From an uncultured Clostridia bacterium (GTDB taxonomy: Bacteria > Bacillota > Clostridia > Oscillospirales > Acutalibacteraceae), in NCBI GenBank assembly GCA_947632335.1, contig CANROX010000015.1, positions 1-35,382 of the forward strand: a DNA stretch of 35,382 nucleotides, given 5' to 3'. This document shows, piece by piece, positions 8,890-16,338 of this stretch (position 1 is its first letter; each line of letters starts with the position of its first letter). Position numbers and translations under genes: made by a program. The notes beneath the pieces are model-generated. The model saw only the letters and a list, made by a program, of their open reading frames with translations, was not told the origin of the DNA and did not search any database.

Positions 8890-9987
8890 TTAAGCAACAG
8901 AACTTTTAAGCTCTGTTTCCTTTTTTGTTTTTCTGATTAACCTGTACTTTTTCCACATATCCACAACAAATGTGACTGCAACACAGAGTGCAGCATTCAT
9001 AAGCACTGCAATAACAAGGTGCTTTTTATAGGATATTTCCGGCAAGTCCAGTTTCACACATATAAATCGTATAATGTTTGTATTTAGGTAAAAAGGCAAA
9101 CTCAGCTTACCCAGGTATCTGAAAAATCCATTGTTAAAAATACCTCCGTAAAGATTTTTGCCGGACAAAGTAATTGCAACGGAAATCATAAGAAACAGAA
9201 GTACAATGTATCTTACCTTTTCATTCATATGAGAGCAGGAAAAAGCCAGTGCTATGCCATAGCCTGCAAGATTAATAAGGGCAAGAATAACCCTTTTAAA
9301 CATAGTAAAATCCTTTTCCATAATATACTTTGAAATCTCATAGGCAATACAGCCCAGGCACAGCTCCAGTATTGCCCTGAATATTCCCATTGTGGTAAGA
9401 CCCATCCATTTGGGAGCATCAAGGAGCGGACCCTTGTTTGCAAGGTATCCCCCTACTGCCAAACTGGCAAGAGGGGCTATAATAAACACAAACTTATCAT
9501 AGAATTTTCTGAGCATAGGATATATCATAAGGGAAACTATGAGCAGACTTGAAATATACCATTCAACGCTTACAACCTTGGCGTCAAATATATAGCCGTT
9601 CATATGGAACAGGAAAAACTGAGGGAAGGCATAAATCAGGGTTTGGGACAAACCCTCTAAAGAAAAATGTCTGTTGTATAAAATAATAAACAAACCTGCT
9701 ATAAAAACAAATAGGTGGTAGGGAAAAATCGAAAGATACTTTCTTATTACATAAATCATACTTTCCTTACCCAAGTTTGCGGTATCTCTATCCCTTTCCC
9801 TGTCCGCCTTTTTTGCCATAAAAAAGCCGGAAACCAAAAAGAAAAATTCAACGCCAATCTGTCCTTTGCCGAAAAAAATGTATGTACCGGCCCTGTCCAG
9901 ACTGACATGGAAAACAAAAACAATTACACAAAATATCCAGCGCCAAAACTCTATTTCACCGTTGCGCTTATTCCTTTGGAGCGTCAT
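8890..9987 (-). CDS. Membrane acyltransferase, acyltransferase-3 family
   Basis: A 365-aa polytopic protein with about ten predicted membrane segments. Family features are the N-terminal GEIEFWRWIFCVIVFVFHV segment, with Arg and His in the family positions, and then QIGVEFFFLVSGFFMAKK. It probably acylates an envelope glycan or lipid; the substrate is unknown. The start is ATG at 9987, six bases after GAGGGAG; an in-frame ATG 20 codons upstream has no site and overlaps the preceding terminator. It is more typical of the family at its N terminus than the acyltransferase at 4769. A terminator lies between it and the upstream 52-aa gene, and no clear promoter of its own is visible. Confidence 0.8.
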   Translation of the reverse strand: MTLQRNKRNGEIEFWRWIFCVIVFVFHVSLDRAGTYIFFGKGQIGVEFFFLVSGFFMAKKADRERDRDTANLGKESMIYVIRKYLSIFPYHLFVFIAGLFIILYNRHFSLEGLSQTLIYAFPQFFLFHMNGYIFDAKVVSVEWYISSLLIVSLMIYPMLRKFYDKFVFIIAPLASLAVGGYLANKGPLLDAPKWMGLTTMGIFRAILELCLGCIAYEISKYIMEKDFTMFKRVILALINLAGYGIALAFSCSHMNEKVRYIVLLFLMISVAITLSGKNLYGGIFNNGFFRYLGKLSLPFYLNTNIIRFICVKLDLPEISYKKHLVIAVLMNAALCVAVTFVVDMWKKYRLIRKTKKETELKSSVA

Positions 9988-10022
9988 AATATTCTCCCTC
10001 TTTTTAGCTTTGTATAAATCAT

Positions 10023-10054
10023 AAAATAGGTGCAGCGAACGCTGCACCTATTTT
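10023..10054 (-). terminator. Terminator after the 52-aa membrane peptide gene
   Basis: Nearly continuous inverted repeat AAAATAGGTGCAGCG / CGCTGCACCTATTTT with a 2-4 base turn, right after the stop at 10059. T-rich sequence follows on the - strand. The acyltransferase start lies only about 35 bases beyond, so some readthrough may feed that gene. Confidence 0.75.
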
Positions 10055-10058
10055 AATT

Positions 10059-10217
10059 TTACTGAATTGAATCCTCAAGATAACGTTCCATTTCTTCGTC
10101 ATCTTTCTTCTTCTTTTCCTTTAATACAAAGAAAGTAGTAACTGTTGCAAGGAGTGCAACTACAGAAGATACTAAAGCAACAAAAACGCTAACGCTCATT
10201 CCGCAAATCTTTTTCAT
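10059..10217 (-). CDS. Small single-span membrane peptide, unknown function
   Basis: 52 aa with start MKKICGMSVSVF, one hydrophobic span (about residues 8-32) and a highly charged tail rich in Lys, Asp and Glu. GGAGG lies eight bases before ATG 10217, which makes this start better than the in-frame ATG at 10241. It has a good promoter and terminator of its own, so it is probably a real gene. No family recognised; it could be a membrane-anchored regulator or a toxin-like peptide, but neither is shown. Confidence 0.65.
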   Translation of the reverse strand: MKKICGMSVSVFVALVSSVVALLATVTTFFVLKEKKKKDDEEMERYLEDSIQ

Positions 10218-10253
10218 TTTAATTACCTCCCAAAAGGACATATCTTTGATTTT

Positions 10254-10282
10254 ATTCTACCACTATTATGGGAAATAGTCAA
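10254..10282 (-). promoter_or_regulatory. Promoter of the 52-aa membrane peptide gene
   Basis: On the - strand TTGACT (10282-10277), a 17-base spacer, then TAGAAT (10259-10254): 5 of 6 matches in both boxes. It lies downstream of the rpsT terminator, so the small gene is transcribed separately from rpsT. Confidence 0.7.
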
Positions 10283-10302
10283 CCAAACATACTAATAAAC
10301 AA

Positions 10303-10333
10303 AAGAAAAAAAGCAGAGCATAAACCCTGCTTT
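10303..10333 (-). terminator. rpsT terminator
   Basis: Read on the - strand, AAAGCAG and CTGCTTT arms (10333-10327 and 10316-10310) are followed by a long T run, 13 bases after the rpsT stop codon. Confidence 0.8.
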
Positions 10334-10345
10334 ACCATTTCGTAT

Positions 10346-10600
10346 TTAAGCGTTTGCCTTTTTAGCTAAAGATGACTTCATTCTGGCAGCCTTGTTCTTG
10401 TGCAAAATATTCTTTGCGGCGGCCTGGTCAATCTTCTTTGTAGCAAGACTAACTGCCTCAGCCCGGTTAGCATCGTTGTTTTCGATTGCTGCATAAGCCT
10501 TCTTAACTGTAGTCTTTAAATTAGATTTTATCATCTTATTCTGTTCTGTCTTTGTAGCGATAACCTTAACACGCTTTTTAGCTGATTTAATGTTTGGCAT
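10346..10600 (-). CDS. rpsT: 30S ribosomal protein S20
   Basis: An 84-aa, Lys/Ala-rich basic protein that binds 16S rRNA in the 30S subunit. It opens with MPNIKSAKKRVKV and contains the family's helical repeat of Lys, Ala and Asn, ending in KNKAARMKSSLAKKANA. The length is typical. The ATG follows GGAGGTGAG. It has its own promoter and terminator, as rpsT often does. Confidence 0.96.
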   Translation of the reverse strand: MPNIKSAKKRVKVIATKTEQNKMIKSNLKTTVKKAYAAIENNDANRAEAVSLATKKIDQAAAKNILHKNKAARMKSSLAKKANA

Positions 10601-10643
10601 TGTCTCACCTCCAGATATGTTATTAAATCATAACGCAAGGGTA

Positions 10644-10672
10644 ATCATACCATTTTTATTGATAAAATGCAA
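10644..10672 (-). promoter_or_regulatory. rpsT promoter
   Basis: On the - strand TTGCAT (10672-10667), a 17-base spacer, then TATGAT (10649-10644). It is about 45 bases upstream of the start codon. Confidence 0.65.
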
Positions 10673-10772
10673 GTATTTTTTTGAATTTTTTTAAAATATT
10701 TTTTCAAAAACAATATGTAGTGGTGCTTTTCATTAATAACAACTATAAATTATGGAAAAATAAAATATGAGT

Positions 10773-11045
10773 TTACTTATGTTTTTTCCTGTACTGCAAA
10801 TAACACAGGGCAGACGCCAGCACAAACACAGCTATTACCAATCTGAAAATCCAGCCGTATACACCCTGTAGCATATCAATCTTGGGTAGCAAAGCGTCTA
10901 TCAGCCACCAAACTCCCATAAAAATAAACATTACAGACAGCACAACCGTTGTGACGCCAAACTTATTTTTAATTCCCACATATAATAGAGCGATACCTAT
11001 TATAAACCACATTGTCGTATATATGTACGGTAATAATGCTCCCAT
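10773..11045 (-). CDS. Small polytopic membrane protein, unknown function
   Basis: 90 aa with three hydrophobic segments (about residues 5-25, 29-50 and 63-83) and a basic C-terminal end YRKKHK. The start ATG 11045 follows GGGAGGAAAG. It is not recognised as a named family. It stands alone, divergent from hrcA, under a promoter that matches consensus perfectly, which suggests strong or constitutive expression. Its closeness to the HrcA operators (about 100 bases) makes coupling possible but unproven. Confidence 0.7.
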   Translation of the reverse strand: MGALLPYIYTTMWFIIGIALLYVGIKNKFGVTTVVLSVMFIFMGVWWLIDALLPKIDMLQGVYGWIFRLVIAVFVLASALCYLQYRKKHK

Positions 11046-11085
11046 AACTTTCCTCCCGACTTAGAATCTTTCCTCTTGTTTCAAT

Positions 11086-11114
11086 ATTATATATAAAGAG
11101 GGTCTGCCTGTCAA
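11086..11114 (-). promoter_or_regulatory. Consensus promoter of the 90-aa membrane protein gene
   Basis: On the - strand TTGACA (11114-11109), a 17-base spacer, then TATAAT (11091-11086): both boxes are perfect. Confidence 0.85.
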
Positions 11115-11153
11115 AATAAATTTACTTAAAAAGAAAAATTTTACACAAAACTA

Positions 11154-11182
11154 TTGACAATTAGCACTCCTGGTGCTAACAT
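11154..11182 (+). promoter_or_regulatory. hrcA operon promoter
   Basis: TTGACA at 11154-11159, a 17-base spacer, then TAACAT at 11177-11182 preceded by TG one base upstream (extended -10). The spacer holds a compact HrcA-type inverted repeat, so a repressor bound there would block RNA polymerase directly. Confidence 0.8.
11161..11179 (+). promoter_or_regulatory. Compact CIRCE-like inverted repeat inside the hrcA promoter
   Basis: TTAGCAC (11161-11167) and GTGCTAA (11173-11179) are perfect 7-base arms with 5 bases between them. Written as CIRCE half-sites, the left half is a full TTAGCACTC and the spacing is shortened by 8 bases. It lies between -35 and -10. Confidence 0.65.
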
Positions 11183-11193
11183 ATTAAATGTAG

Positions 11194-11220
11194 TTAGCAC
11201 TCAAACATCTTGAGTGCTAA
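11194..11220 (+). promoter_or_regulatory. Perfect CIRCE element (HrcA operator)
   Basis: TTAGCACTC, nine bases, GAGTGCTAA: an exact match to the CIRCE consensus bound by the heat-shock repressor HrcA. It lies just downstream of the predicted transcription start, so it is also part of the mRNA leader. Confidence 0.97.
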
Positions 11221-11250
11221 AAGGAAGTTTTAGGAGGTTTTAAGGTTCTG

Positions 11251-12279
11251 ATGAGTCTTTCTGATAGAAAAAAGAAAATTCTCGCCTGCGTAGTGGAAAG
11301 CTACATTGCCGACGGCGAGGCTGTTGGTTCAAAGACATTACAGAACAATCTGGATATAAACGTTTCCTCCGCTACAATTCGTAACGAAATGGCATCTCTG
11401 GAGGCTATGGGGTACCTTTTCCAGCCTCACACATCGGCAGGCAGAGTTCCCTCCCAAAACGGGTACCGTTACTATATTGACAACCTTATGACAAAAGTTC
11501 CTCTTAACGAAAGGTTCAGGCAGTATGCTGACAACTACCTTACAAAGAGGGCAGATTCCCCGGAGGGTGTATTGAACGGGGCGGCAAACCTTATTACCGA
11601 GCTTACAGGTCTGCCTGCAATCGCCACCACACCCCCTGCCGAAAACAGCAGAGTGCATAAATTAAGGTTTGTGCAGACAGGCAGAAACACAGGTATGGTT
11701 GTTCTTATAACCTCTACAGGAATGGTTAAAAGCCAGCTTTTCAGAACGGAGTTTGTAATCACCTCCGATATGCTGAGGGTTTTTGACAGGGCCCTTAACC
11801 AGCACTTTGAGGGACTGCCACTTAAAGATATTAATCAGGCGTTTATTCAAACCACAGCCCTTAGTTTTGGCGAGCTGTCCCTGTTTATGCCCAATGTACT
11901 TATAGCAATCAAGGACGCGTCTGTTGAGGCGTCAAAAATGTCTGTTGCACAGAGCGGAATGACAAAACTCCTTTTCCTTAAAGACTTCGACATAATGTCC
12001 GCAAGGGATATTTTAAAATTTATGAGCGACAAAAACAATGTTTCAGAACTTCTCACCTCCGGTGCAGGTACCAAGGTTTTTATCGGAAGTGAAAGCGGAA
12101 AATACGAGCTGATGAATTCGGGAATAATTGTTTCAAGATATACGCTTGGAGGTTCCACAGCCGGAGCTATTGCGGTAATCGGGCCTCAAAGAATGAATTA
12201 CAGGAACATAATTGCTGTTACAGAATATGTTGCCGAAAAGTCGGGAGAACTGATAAACGAACTGCTTGACGCAGATTAG
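11251..12279 (+). CDS. hrcA: Heat-inducible transcription repressor HrcA
   Basis: Represses the class I heat-shock genes by binding CIRCE; its activity is tuned by chaperonin. The 342-aa protein has an N-terminal winged helix with SSATIRNEMASLEAMGYL (about residues 38-55), then QPHTSAGRVPSQNGYRYYID, which is the family signature, and a GAF-like ligand/dimer domain ending in a C-terminal region with GSTAGAIAVIGPQRMNY. It is the first gene of the operon with grpE and dnaK and is autoregulated through the two operators upstream. AGGAGG is 13 bases before the ATG, a long gap; a closer AAGG sits five bases from the start. Confidence 0.97.
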   Translation: MSLSDRKKKILACVVESYIADGEAVGSKTLQNNLDINVSSATIRNEMASLEAMGYLFQPHTSAGRVPSQNGYRYYIDNLMTKVPLNERFRQYADNYLTKRADSPEGVLNGAANLITELTGLPAIATTPPAENSRVHKLRFVQTGRNTGMVVLITSTGMVKSQLFRTEFVITSDMLRVFDRALNQHFEGLPLKDINQAFIQTTALSFGELSLFMPNVLIAIKDASVEASKMSVAQSGMTKLLFLKDFDIMSARDILKFMSDKNNVSELLTSGAGTKVFIGSESGKYELMNSGIIVSRYTLGGSTAGAIAVIGPQRMNYRNIIAVTEYVAEKSGELINELLDAD

Positions 12280-12290
12280 GAGATGACAAA

Positions 12291-12851
12291 ATGGCTAAGA
12301 AAGATGACACAAAAACAGAGAAAAAAGACAAGGCTCTTGAAAATGAAGAAACAGTAAAAGCAGAAGAAACTCCCCGGGAAACCCCTGAGGAAACTAAAGA
12401 GCCTACAGAAGAAGAAAGGCTTACAGAGGAGCTTGCCAAACAGAAAGAAAGCTATATGAGGCTTGCCGCTGAATATGACAACTACCGTAAGCGCACACAG
12501 CAGGAAAAGTTAGGCATTTATGACGATGCCACAGCAAAGGCTGTGGAGGGTCTTCTCCCAATGGCAGACGCCCTGCAGATGGCAATGCAGAATATGGAAA
12601 ATGTTCCCGAGGAATTTGCCAAGGGTATGGAGATGATTCAGACCCAGTTTAAAACTGCTATGGATAAACTCAAGGTTCAGTCCTTTGGTGAAATCGGAGA
12701 TGAATTTGACCCCAATCTTCACAACGCAATTTCAAAAGTTGAAAATGAGGACCTTGGAGAAAACTGCCTTTCCATGATTTATCAAAAGGGCTTTAAGATT
12801 GGCGACAGGATTATTCGCCACGCAATGGTGCAGGTTGCAAACTGCGATTAA
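12291..12851 (+). CDS. grpE: Nucleotide exchange factor GrpE
   Basis: Cytoplasmic homodimeric cochaperone that releases ADP from DnaK. The 186-aa protein has a very acidic, low-complexity N terminus (about residues 1-50), a long coiled-coil helix through [19 protein letters not shown], and the C-terminal beta domain ending [21 protein letters not shown], the GrpE signature. It starts 11 bases after hrcA with AGGAG upstream. dnaK begins 61 bases after its stop. Confidence 0.96.
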   Translation: MAKKDDTKTEKKDKALENEETVKAEETPRETPEETKEPTEEERLTEELAKQKESYMRLAAEYDNYRKRTQQEKLGIYDDATAKAVEGLLPMADALQMAMQNMENVPEEFAKGMEMIQTQFKTAMDKLKVQSFGEIGDEFDPNLHNAISKVENEDLGENCLSMIYQKGFKIGDRIIRHAMVQVANCD

Positions 12852-12912
12852 CTCACAGTTTCACATAAATAAAAGAATAAAAAATTTACAAATAAATGGA
12901 GGTAAATTTATT

Positions 12913-14751
12913 ATGGCAAAGACAATAGGTATTGACTTAGGTACAACAAACTCCTGCGTAGCTGTTATTGAAGGCGGCGAGCCGGTAGTTATTACAAATG
13001 CAGAGGGTTCCAGAACAACCCCTTCCGTTGTTGCTTTCGGCAAAGACGGAGAAAGAATGGTTGGTCAGGTTGCCAAGCGCCAGGCTATTACAAACCCGGA
13101 CAAAACAATTTCTTCAATTAAAAGAGAAATGGGTTCTTCATACAAGGTAACAATCGACGGCAAAACATACACTCCCCAGGAAGTTTCAGCTATGATTCTT
13201 CAAAAGCTAAAGGCAGACGCCGAGGCTTATCTTGGGGACACAGTAACACAGGCTGTTATTACAGTTCCTGCATACTTTACAGACGCACAGCGTCAGGCAA
13301 CTAAGGACGCAGGTAAAATTGCAGGTCTTGATGTTAAGAGAATTATTAACGAACCTACAGCTGCCGCTCTCTCCTACGGAGTAGATAAAGAAAACGACCA
13401 GAAAGTAATGGTATACGACCTTGGCGGCGGTACTTTCGATGTTAGTATTATTGAAATGGGCGACGGCGTTCAGGAAGTTCTTGCTACCGCAGGTAACAAC
13501 AGACTTGGCGGCGACGACTTTGACCAGAGAATTATCAACTGGATGATTCAGGAATTTAAGACAGCAGAGGGCGTTGACCTTACTTCCGACAAAATCGCTA
13601 TGCAGAGATTAAAGGAAGCTGCCGAAAAGGCAAAGATTGAGCTTTCCGGCGTTACACAGGCCGCTATTAATCTTCCATTCATTACAGCCAACGCAACCGG
13701 TCCTAAGCACCTTGACCTTACTCTTTCAAGGGCTAAGTTCGACGAATTAACTTCAGACCTGGTTGACAGCACAATGGGTCCCGTTAAGCAGGCACTTAGC
13801 GATTCAGGTCTATCAATTAATGAAATTGACAAAGTTCTTATGGTGGGCGGTTCTTCAAGAATTCCTGCCGTTCAGACAGCTGTTAAAAACTTAATTGGCA
13901 AAGAACCTTTCAAGGGTATTAACCCGGACGAATGTGTTGCCATCGGCGCTGCAATTCAGGCAGGCGTTTTAGGCGGTGAAGTTGACGGACTTCTTCTCCT
14001 TGATGTTACTCCCCTTTCACTTGGCGTTGAAACAATGGGCGGAGTTATGACAAAGATTATTGACAGAAATACAACTATACCCACAAAGAAAAGTCAGATT
14101 TTCTCCACAGCCGCTGACAATCAGACACAGGTTGAAATTAATGTTCTCCAGGGCGAAAGAGAATTTGCAAGAGACAACAAGCAGTTAGGACTTTTCGCCC
14201 TTACAGGTATTGCCCCTGCAATGCGTGGAGTTCCACAGATAGAAGTTACCTTTGATATTGACGCCAATGGTATTGTTAATGTATCAGCTAAGGACCTTGG
14301 AACAGGTGCAGAACAGAAAATTACTATCAGCAACTCCACATCTATGAGCAAGGAAGAAATCGACAAGGCTGTTAAGGAAGCAGAACAGTATGCTGCTGAA
14401 GATAAGAGCAGAAGGGAAGCCGTAGACGCTAAAAATGAGGCTGAAAATATGGCTTACCAGGCAGAAAAGCTGGTTAAGGAAAACGGGGATAAGCTGGCAG
14501 AGGACGACAAGAACACCCTTAACACAAAGGCTCAGGCTGTTAAGGACGCTTGTCAGAAAGATGATTCCTCCCTTATTAAGGCTGCCAAGGAGGACCTTGA
14601 AAAGTCACTTATGGAAATTTCCCAGAAGCTATATCAGCAGGCTGCTCCCCAGGGTCAGCCACAGCCGGGTCCTGCTCCTGATATGGGCGGCGCTGCAAAT
14701 AACGGCGACGACGGTAATGTTTACGACGCAGACTTTAAGGATGTGGACTAA
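12913..14751 (+). CDS. dnaK: Chaperone protein DnaK (Hsp70)
   Basis: ATP-dependent cytoplasmic Hsp70. At 612 aa it lacks the roughly two-dozen-residue segment found in the ATPase domain of Gram-negative DnaK, as expected for a Firmicute. Visible: [12 protein letters not shown] (residues 4-15), [13 protein letters not shown], a phosphate/adenosine motif [13 protein letters not shown], the linker [12 protein letters not shown], the substrate-binding domain, and a flexible C-terminal tail ending ADFKDVD. An in-frame upstream ATG at 12799 would lie inside grpE; ATG 12913 has GGAGGT nine bases before it and the family's usual start. It is the third gene of the CIRCE operon. Confidence 0.98.
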   Translation: MAKTIGIDLGTTNSCVAVIEGGEPVVITNAEGSRTTPSVVAFGKDGERMVGQVAKRQAITNPDKTISSIKREMGSSYKVTIDGKTYTPQEVSAMILQKLKADAEAYLGDTVTQAVITVPAYFTDAQRQATKDAGKIAGLDVKRIINEPTAAALSYGVDKENDQKVMVYDLGGGTFDVSIIEMGDGVQEVLATAGNNRLGGDDFDQRIINWMIQEFKTAEGVDLTSDKIAMQRLKEAAEKAKIELSGVTQAAINLPFITANATGPKHLDLTLSRAKFDELTSDLVDSTMGPVKQALSDSGLSINEIDKVLMVGGSSRIPAVQTAVKNLIGKEPFKGINPDECVAIGAAIQAGVLGGEVDGLLLLDVTPLSLGVETMGGVMTKIIDRNTTIPTKKSQIFSTAADNQTQVEINVLQGEREFARDNKQLGLFALTGIAPAMRGVPQIEVTFDIDANGIVNVSAKDLGTGAEQKITISNSTSMSKEEIDKAVKEAEQYAAEDKSRREAVDAKNEAENMAYQAEKLVKENGDKLAEDDKNTLNTKAQAVKDACQKDDSSLIKAAKEDLEKSLMEISQKLYQQAAPQGQPQPGPAPDMGGAANNGDDGNVYDADFKDVD

Positions 14752-14784
14752 TAGATAACAAGTATTTTAACATATGACCCCTAA

Positions 14785-14823
14785 GTATCATTGGGCGGTA
14801 GTTCCCCTACCGCCCTTTGATAC
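14785..14823 (+). terminator. Hairpin between dnaK and dnaJ
   Basis: GGGCGGTAG (14793-14801) and CTACCGCCC (14807-14815) form a perfect 9-bp stem. Outer arms GTATCA and TGATAC extend it past a TT/TT internal mismatch. The T tract is weak, so termination may be partial, or the hairpin may protect or process the dnaK mRNA end. Confidence 0.65.
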
Positions 14824-14847
14824 GCTTTATAAAATTTCCCAAAACAC

Positions 14848-14876
14848 TTGAAAGTACAGGTTTGTGCAGTTATAAT
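14848..14876 (+). promoter_or_regulatory. dnaJ promoter
   Basis: TTGAAA at 14848-14853, a 17-base spacer, then a perfect TATAAT at 14871-14876. There is no CIRCE nearby. It gives dnaJ transcription independent of HrcA. Confidence 0.8.
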
Positions 14877-14943
14877 AAAGACTGCGTGCAAATACATAAA
14901 ACTGTAGAAATGTGTACTCTCAAAAAGCAAGAGGTGACCTACT

Positions 14944-16086
14944 ATGGCAGATAAAAGAGATTACTATGAGGTGCTGGGTATCGACAAAAGCGCCTCTGAG
15001 GCAGATATAAAAAAAGCATTCAGACAAAGTGCAAAAAAGTATCATCCGGATTTACACCCGGGCGATAAAGAGGCGGAAGCTAAATTTAAAGAGGTAAATG
15101 AGGCGTACGAAGTCCTTTCCGACCCTGAAAAAAAGGCAAGATACGACCAGTTCGGACACGCAGGGGTTGACCCTAACTTTGGAGCAGGAGGTCCGGGAGG
15201 AAGTCCCTTTGGCCAGGATATTGACCTTGGCGATATTTTTAACTCCGTATTCGGCGGTTTTGGAGGTTTTGGCGGCAGCAGGAGAGCCAACCCCAATGCT
15301 CCGAGGCGTGGCACAGATGTGGAAACAAATGTGTTTGTTTCCTTTGAAGATGCGGCAAAGGGCACAAAGACCCAGGTAAAATATAAGAATATTTCCACCT
15401 GTCCCGAATGTAAGGGTACAGGTGCAGAAAAAGGCACAAGCCCGAAAACCTGCACAGCCTGTAACGGTAGCGGCCGTGTAACCATAAACCAGAGGACGCC
15501 TTTCGGTGTGGTACAGACCCAAAGAACCTGCGACGCGTGTCACGGACAGGGAAAAATTGTAGAAAAGCCTTGCAGACATTGTGACGGCAAGGGCAGGGTA
15601 AGAAAGAGCAAGACCATTGATGTTACTATTCCGGCAGGCATTGACACAGGTCAGATTTTAAATGTAACAGGCCACGGCAACAGTGGTATCAACGGCGGCC
15701 CTGCAGGGGATTTAAGAGTTCATGTAACGGTTCGTCCCCATTCCCTGTTTGAACGGAGAGGCGACGATGTATGGTGCGATATGCCGATTACCTTTGCACA
15801 GGCGACCCTTGGGGACGAGGTAACAGTTCCGACCCTTGACGGCAAGGTTAAATATTCAATTCACGAGGGTACACAGCCCAATGATGTTTTCAAGCTAAAG
15901 GGCAAGGGTATTCCCCACCTTAACGGAAGAGGCAGGGGCGACCAGTTTGTCAGGGTTACTGTTGAAATTCCAAAAAGCCTTAACACAAAGCAGAAAAATC
16001 TTATTAAGGAACTGCAAAAAAACACAACAGATAAAAACTATCAAAAGCGTAAAACCTTTATGGATAAGCTAAAGGATTTGTTCTAA
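14944..16086 (+). CDS. dnaJ: Chaperone protein DnaJ (Hsp40)
   Basis: Stimulates DnaK ATPase and delivers substrates. The 380-aa class A protein has a J domain (about 5-70) with HPD at 34-36, a Gly/Phe-rich segment (about 77-112), four CxxCxGxG zinc motifs (C153/156, C170/173, C196/199, C210/213), and the C-terminal substrate domain. All four zinc motifs are intact. The ATG follows an AAGAGGTG site. It is separated from dnaK by a hairpin and a promoter of its own, so it can be made without HrcA control as well as by readthrough. Confidence 0.97.
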   Translation: MADKRDYYEVLGIDKSASEADIKKAFRQSAKKYHPDLHPGDKEAEAKFKEVNEAYEVLSDPEKKARYDQFGHAGVDPNFGAGGPGGSPFGQDIDLGDIFNSVFGGFGGFGGSRRANPNAPRRGTDVETNVFVSFEDAAKGTKTQVKYKNISTCPECKGTGAEKGTSPKTCTACNGSGRVTINQRTPFGVVQTQRTCDACHGQGKIVEKPCRHCDGKGRVRKSKTIDVTIPAGIDTGQILNVTGHGNSGINGGPAGDLRVHVTVRPHSLFERRGDDVWCDMPITFAQATLGDEVTVPTLDGKVKYSIHEGTQPNDVFKLKGKGIPHLNGRGRGDQFVRVTVEIPKSLNTKQKNLIKELQKNTTDKNYQKRKTFMDKLKDLF

Positions 16087-16092
16087 AACAAA

Positions 16093-16129
16093 AACCCATT
16101 GTACAAATTTGTACAATGGGTTCCTTATT
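16093..16129. terminator. Bidirectional terminator, 30-base perfect palindrome
   Basis: Positions 16093-16122 are a perfect palindrome (AACCCATTGTACAAA and its complement). On the - strand it is followed directly by a T-rich run, terminating the tRNA-Thr transcript; on the + strand a weaker T-rich run serves dnaJ. Confidence 0.8.
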
Positions 16130-16205
16130 TGGAGCTGATAGTCGGATTTGAACCGACGACCTCTTCCTTACCATGGAAGCGCTCTACCTACTGAGCTATA
16201 CCAGC
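16130..16205 (-). tRNA. tRNA-Thr (anticodon GGT)
   Basis: A 76-base cloverleaf on the - strand with encoded CCA (TGG at 16130-16132 on the + strand). The acceptor arms GCTGGTA and TATCAGC pair with one G-T. The D arm is GCTC/GAGC, the anticodon stem CTTCC/GGAAG encloses loop ATGGTAA (anticodon GGT), and the T arm GTCGG/CCGAC holds TTCGAAT. It reads ACC and ACU codons. Confidence 0.95.
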
Positions 16206-16225
16206 ACATTTTCTGCAACGATATT

Positions 16226-16254
16226 AATATACCATTTCTATAATAAAAAATCAA
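16226..16254 (-). promoter_or_regulatory. tRNA-Thr promoter
   Basis: On the - strand TTGATT (16254-16249), a 17-base spacer, then TATATT (16231-16226), about 20 bases before the mature tRNA. Confidence 0.6.
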
Positions 16255-16276
16255 GTGTTTTTTTGGGGTGACATAT

Positions 16277-16305
16277 TTGACTAATTTATTCTTTTGACCT
16301 ATAAT
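16277..16305 (+). promoter_or_regulatory. Promoter of the two-TM unknown gene
   Basis: TTGACT at 16277-16282, a 17-base spacer, then a perfect TATAAT at 16300-16305, 33 bases before the ATG. Confidence 0.75.
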
Positions 16306-16338
16306 CTTTAATAAAGAAAACTATACAGGGAGATTTTT

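Noticed and set aside
10346..10600. Antisense or leader peptide features around rpsT
   Set aside because: No autoregulatory S20 leader structure could be identified beyond a plain promoter and ribosome binding site.
10680..10720. AT-only inverted repeat after the 90-aa gene as a terminator
   Set aside because: The stem would be nearly all A-T with an unclear loop; homopolymer runs explain the match.
12799..12912. Upstream in-frame extension of dnaK
   Set aside because: It lies inside grpE, lacks a ribosome binding site, and its residues do not belong to Hsp70; ATG 12913 has GGAGGT and the normal start.
15042..15579. Long reading frames opposite dnaJ (147 and 175 codons)
   Set aside because: They are antisense to the conserved J, Gly/Phe and zinc domains, have no ribosome binding site, and show compositional mirror-image codons.
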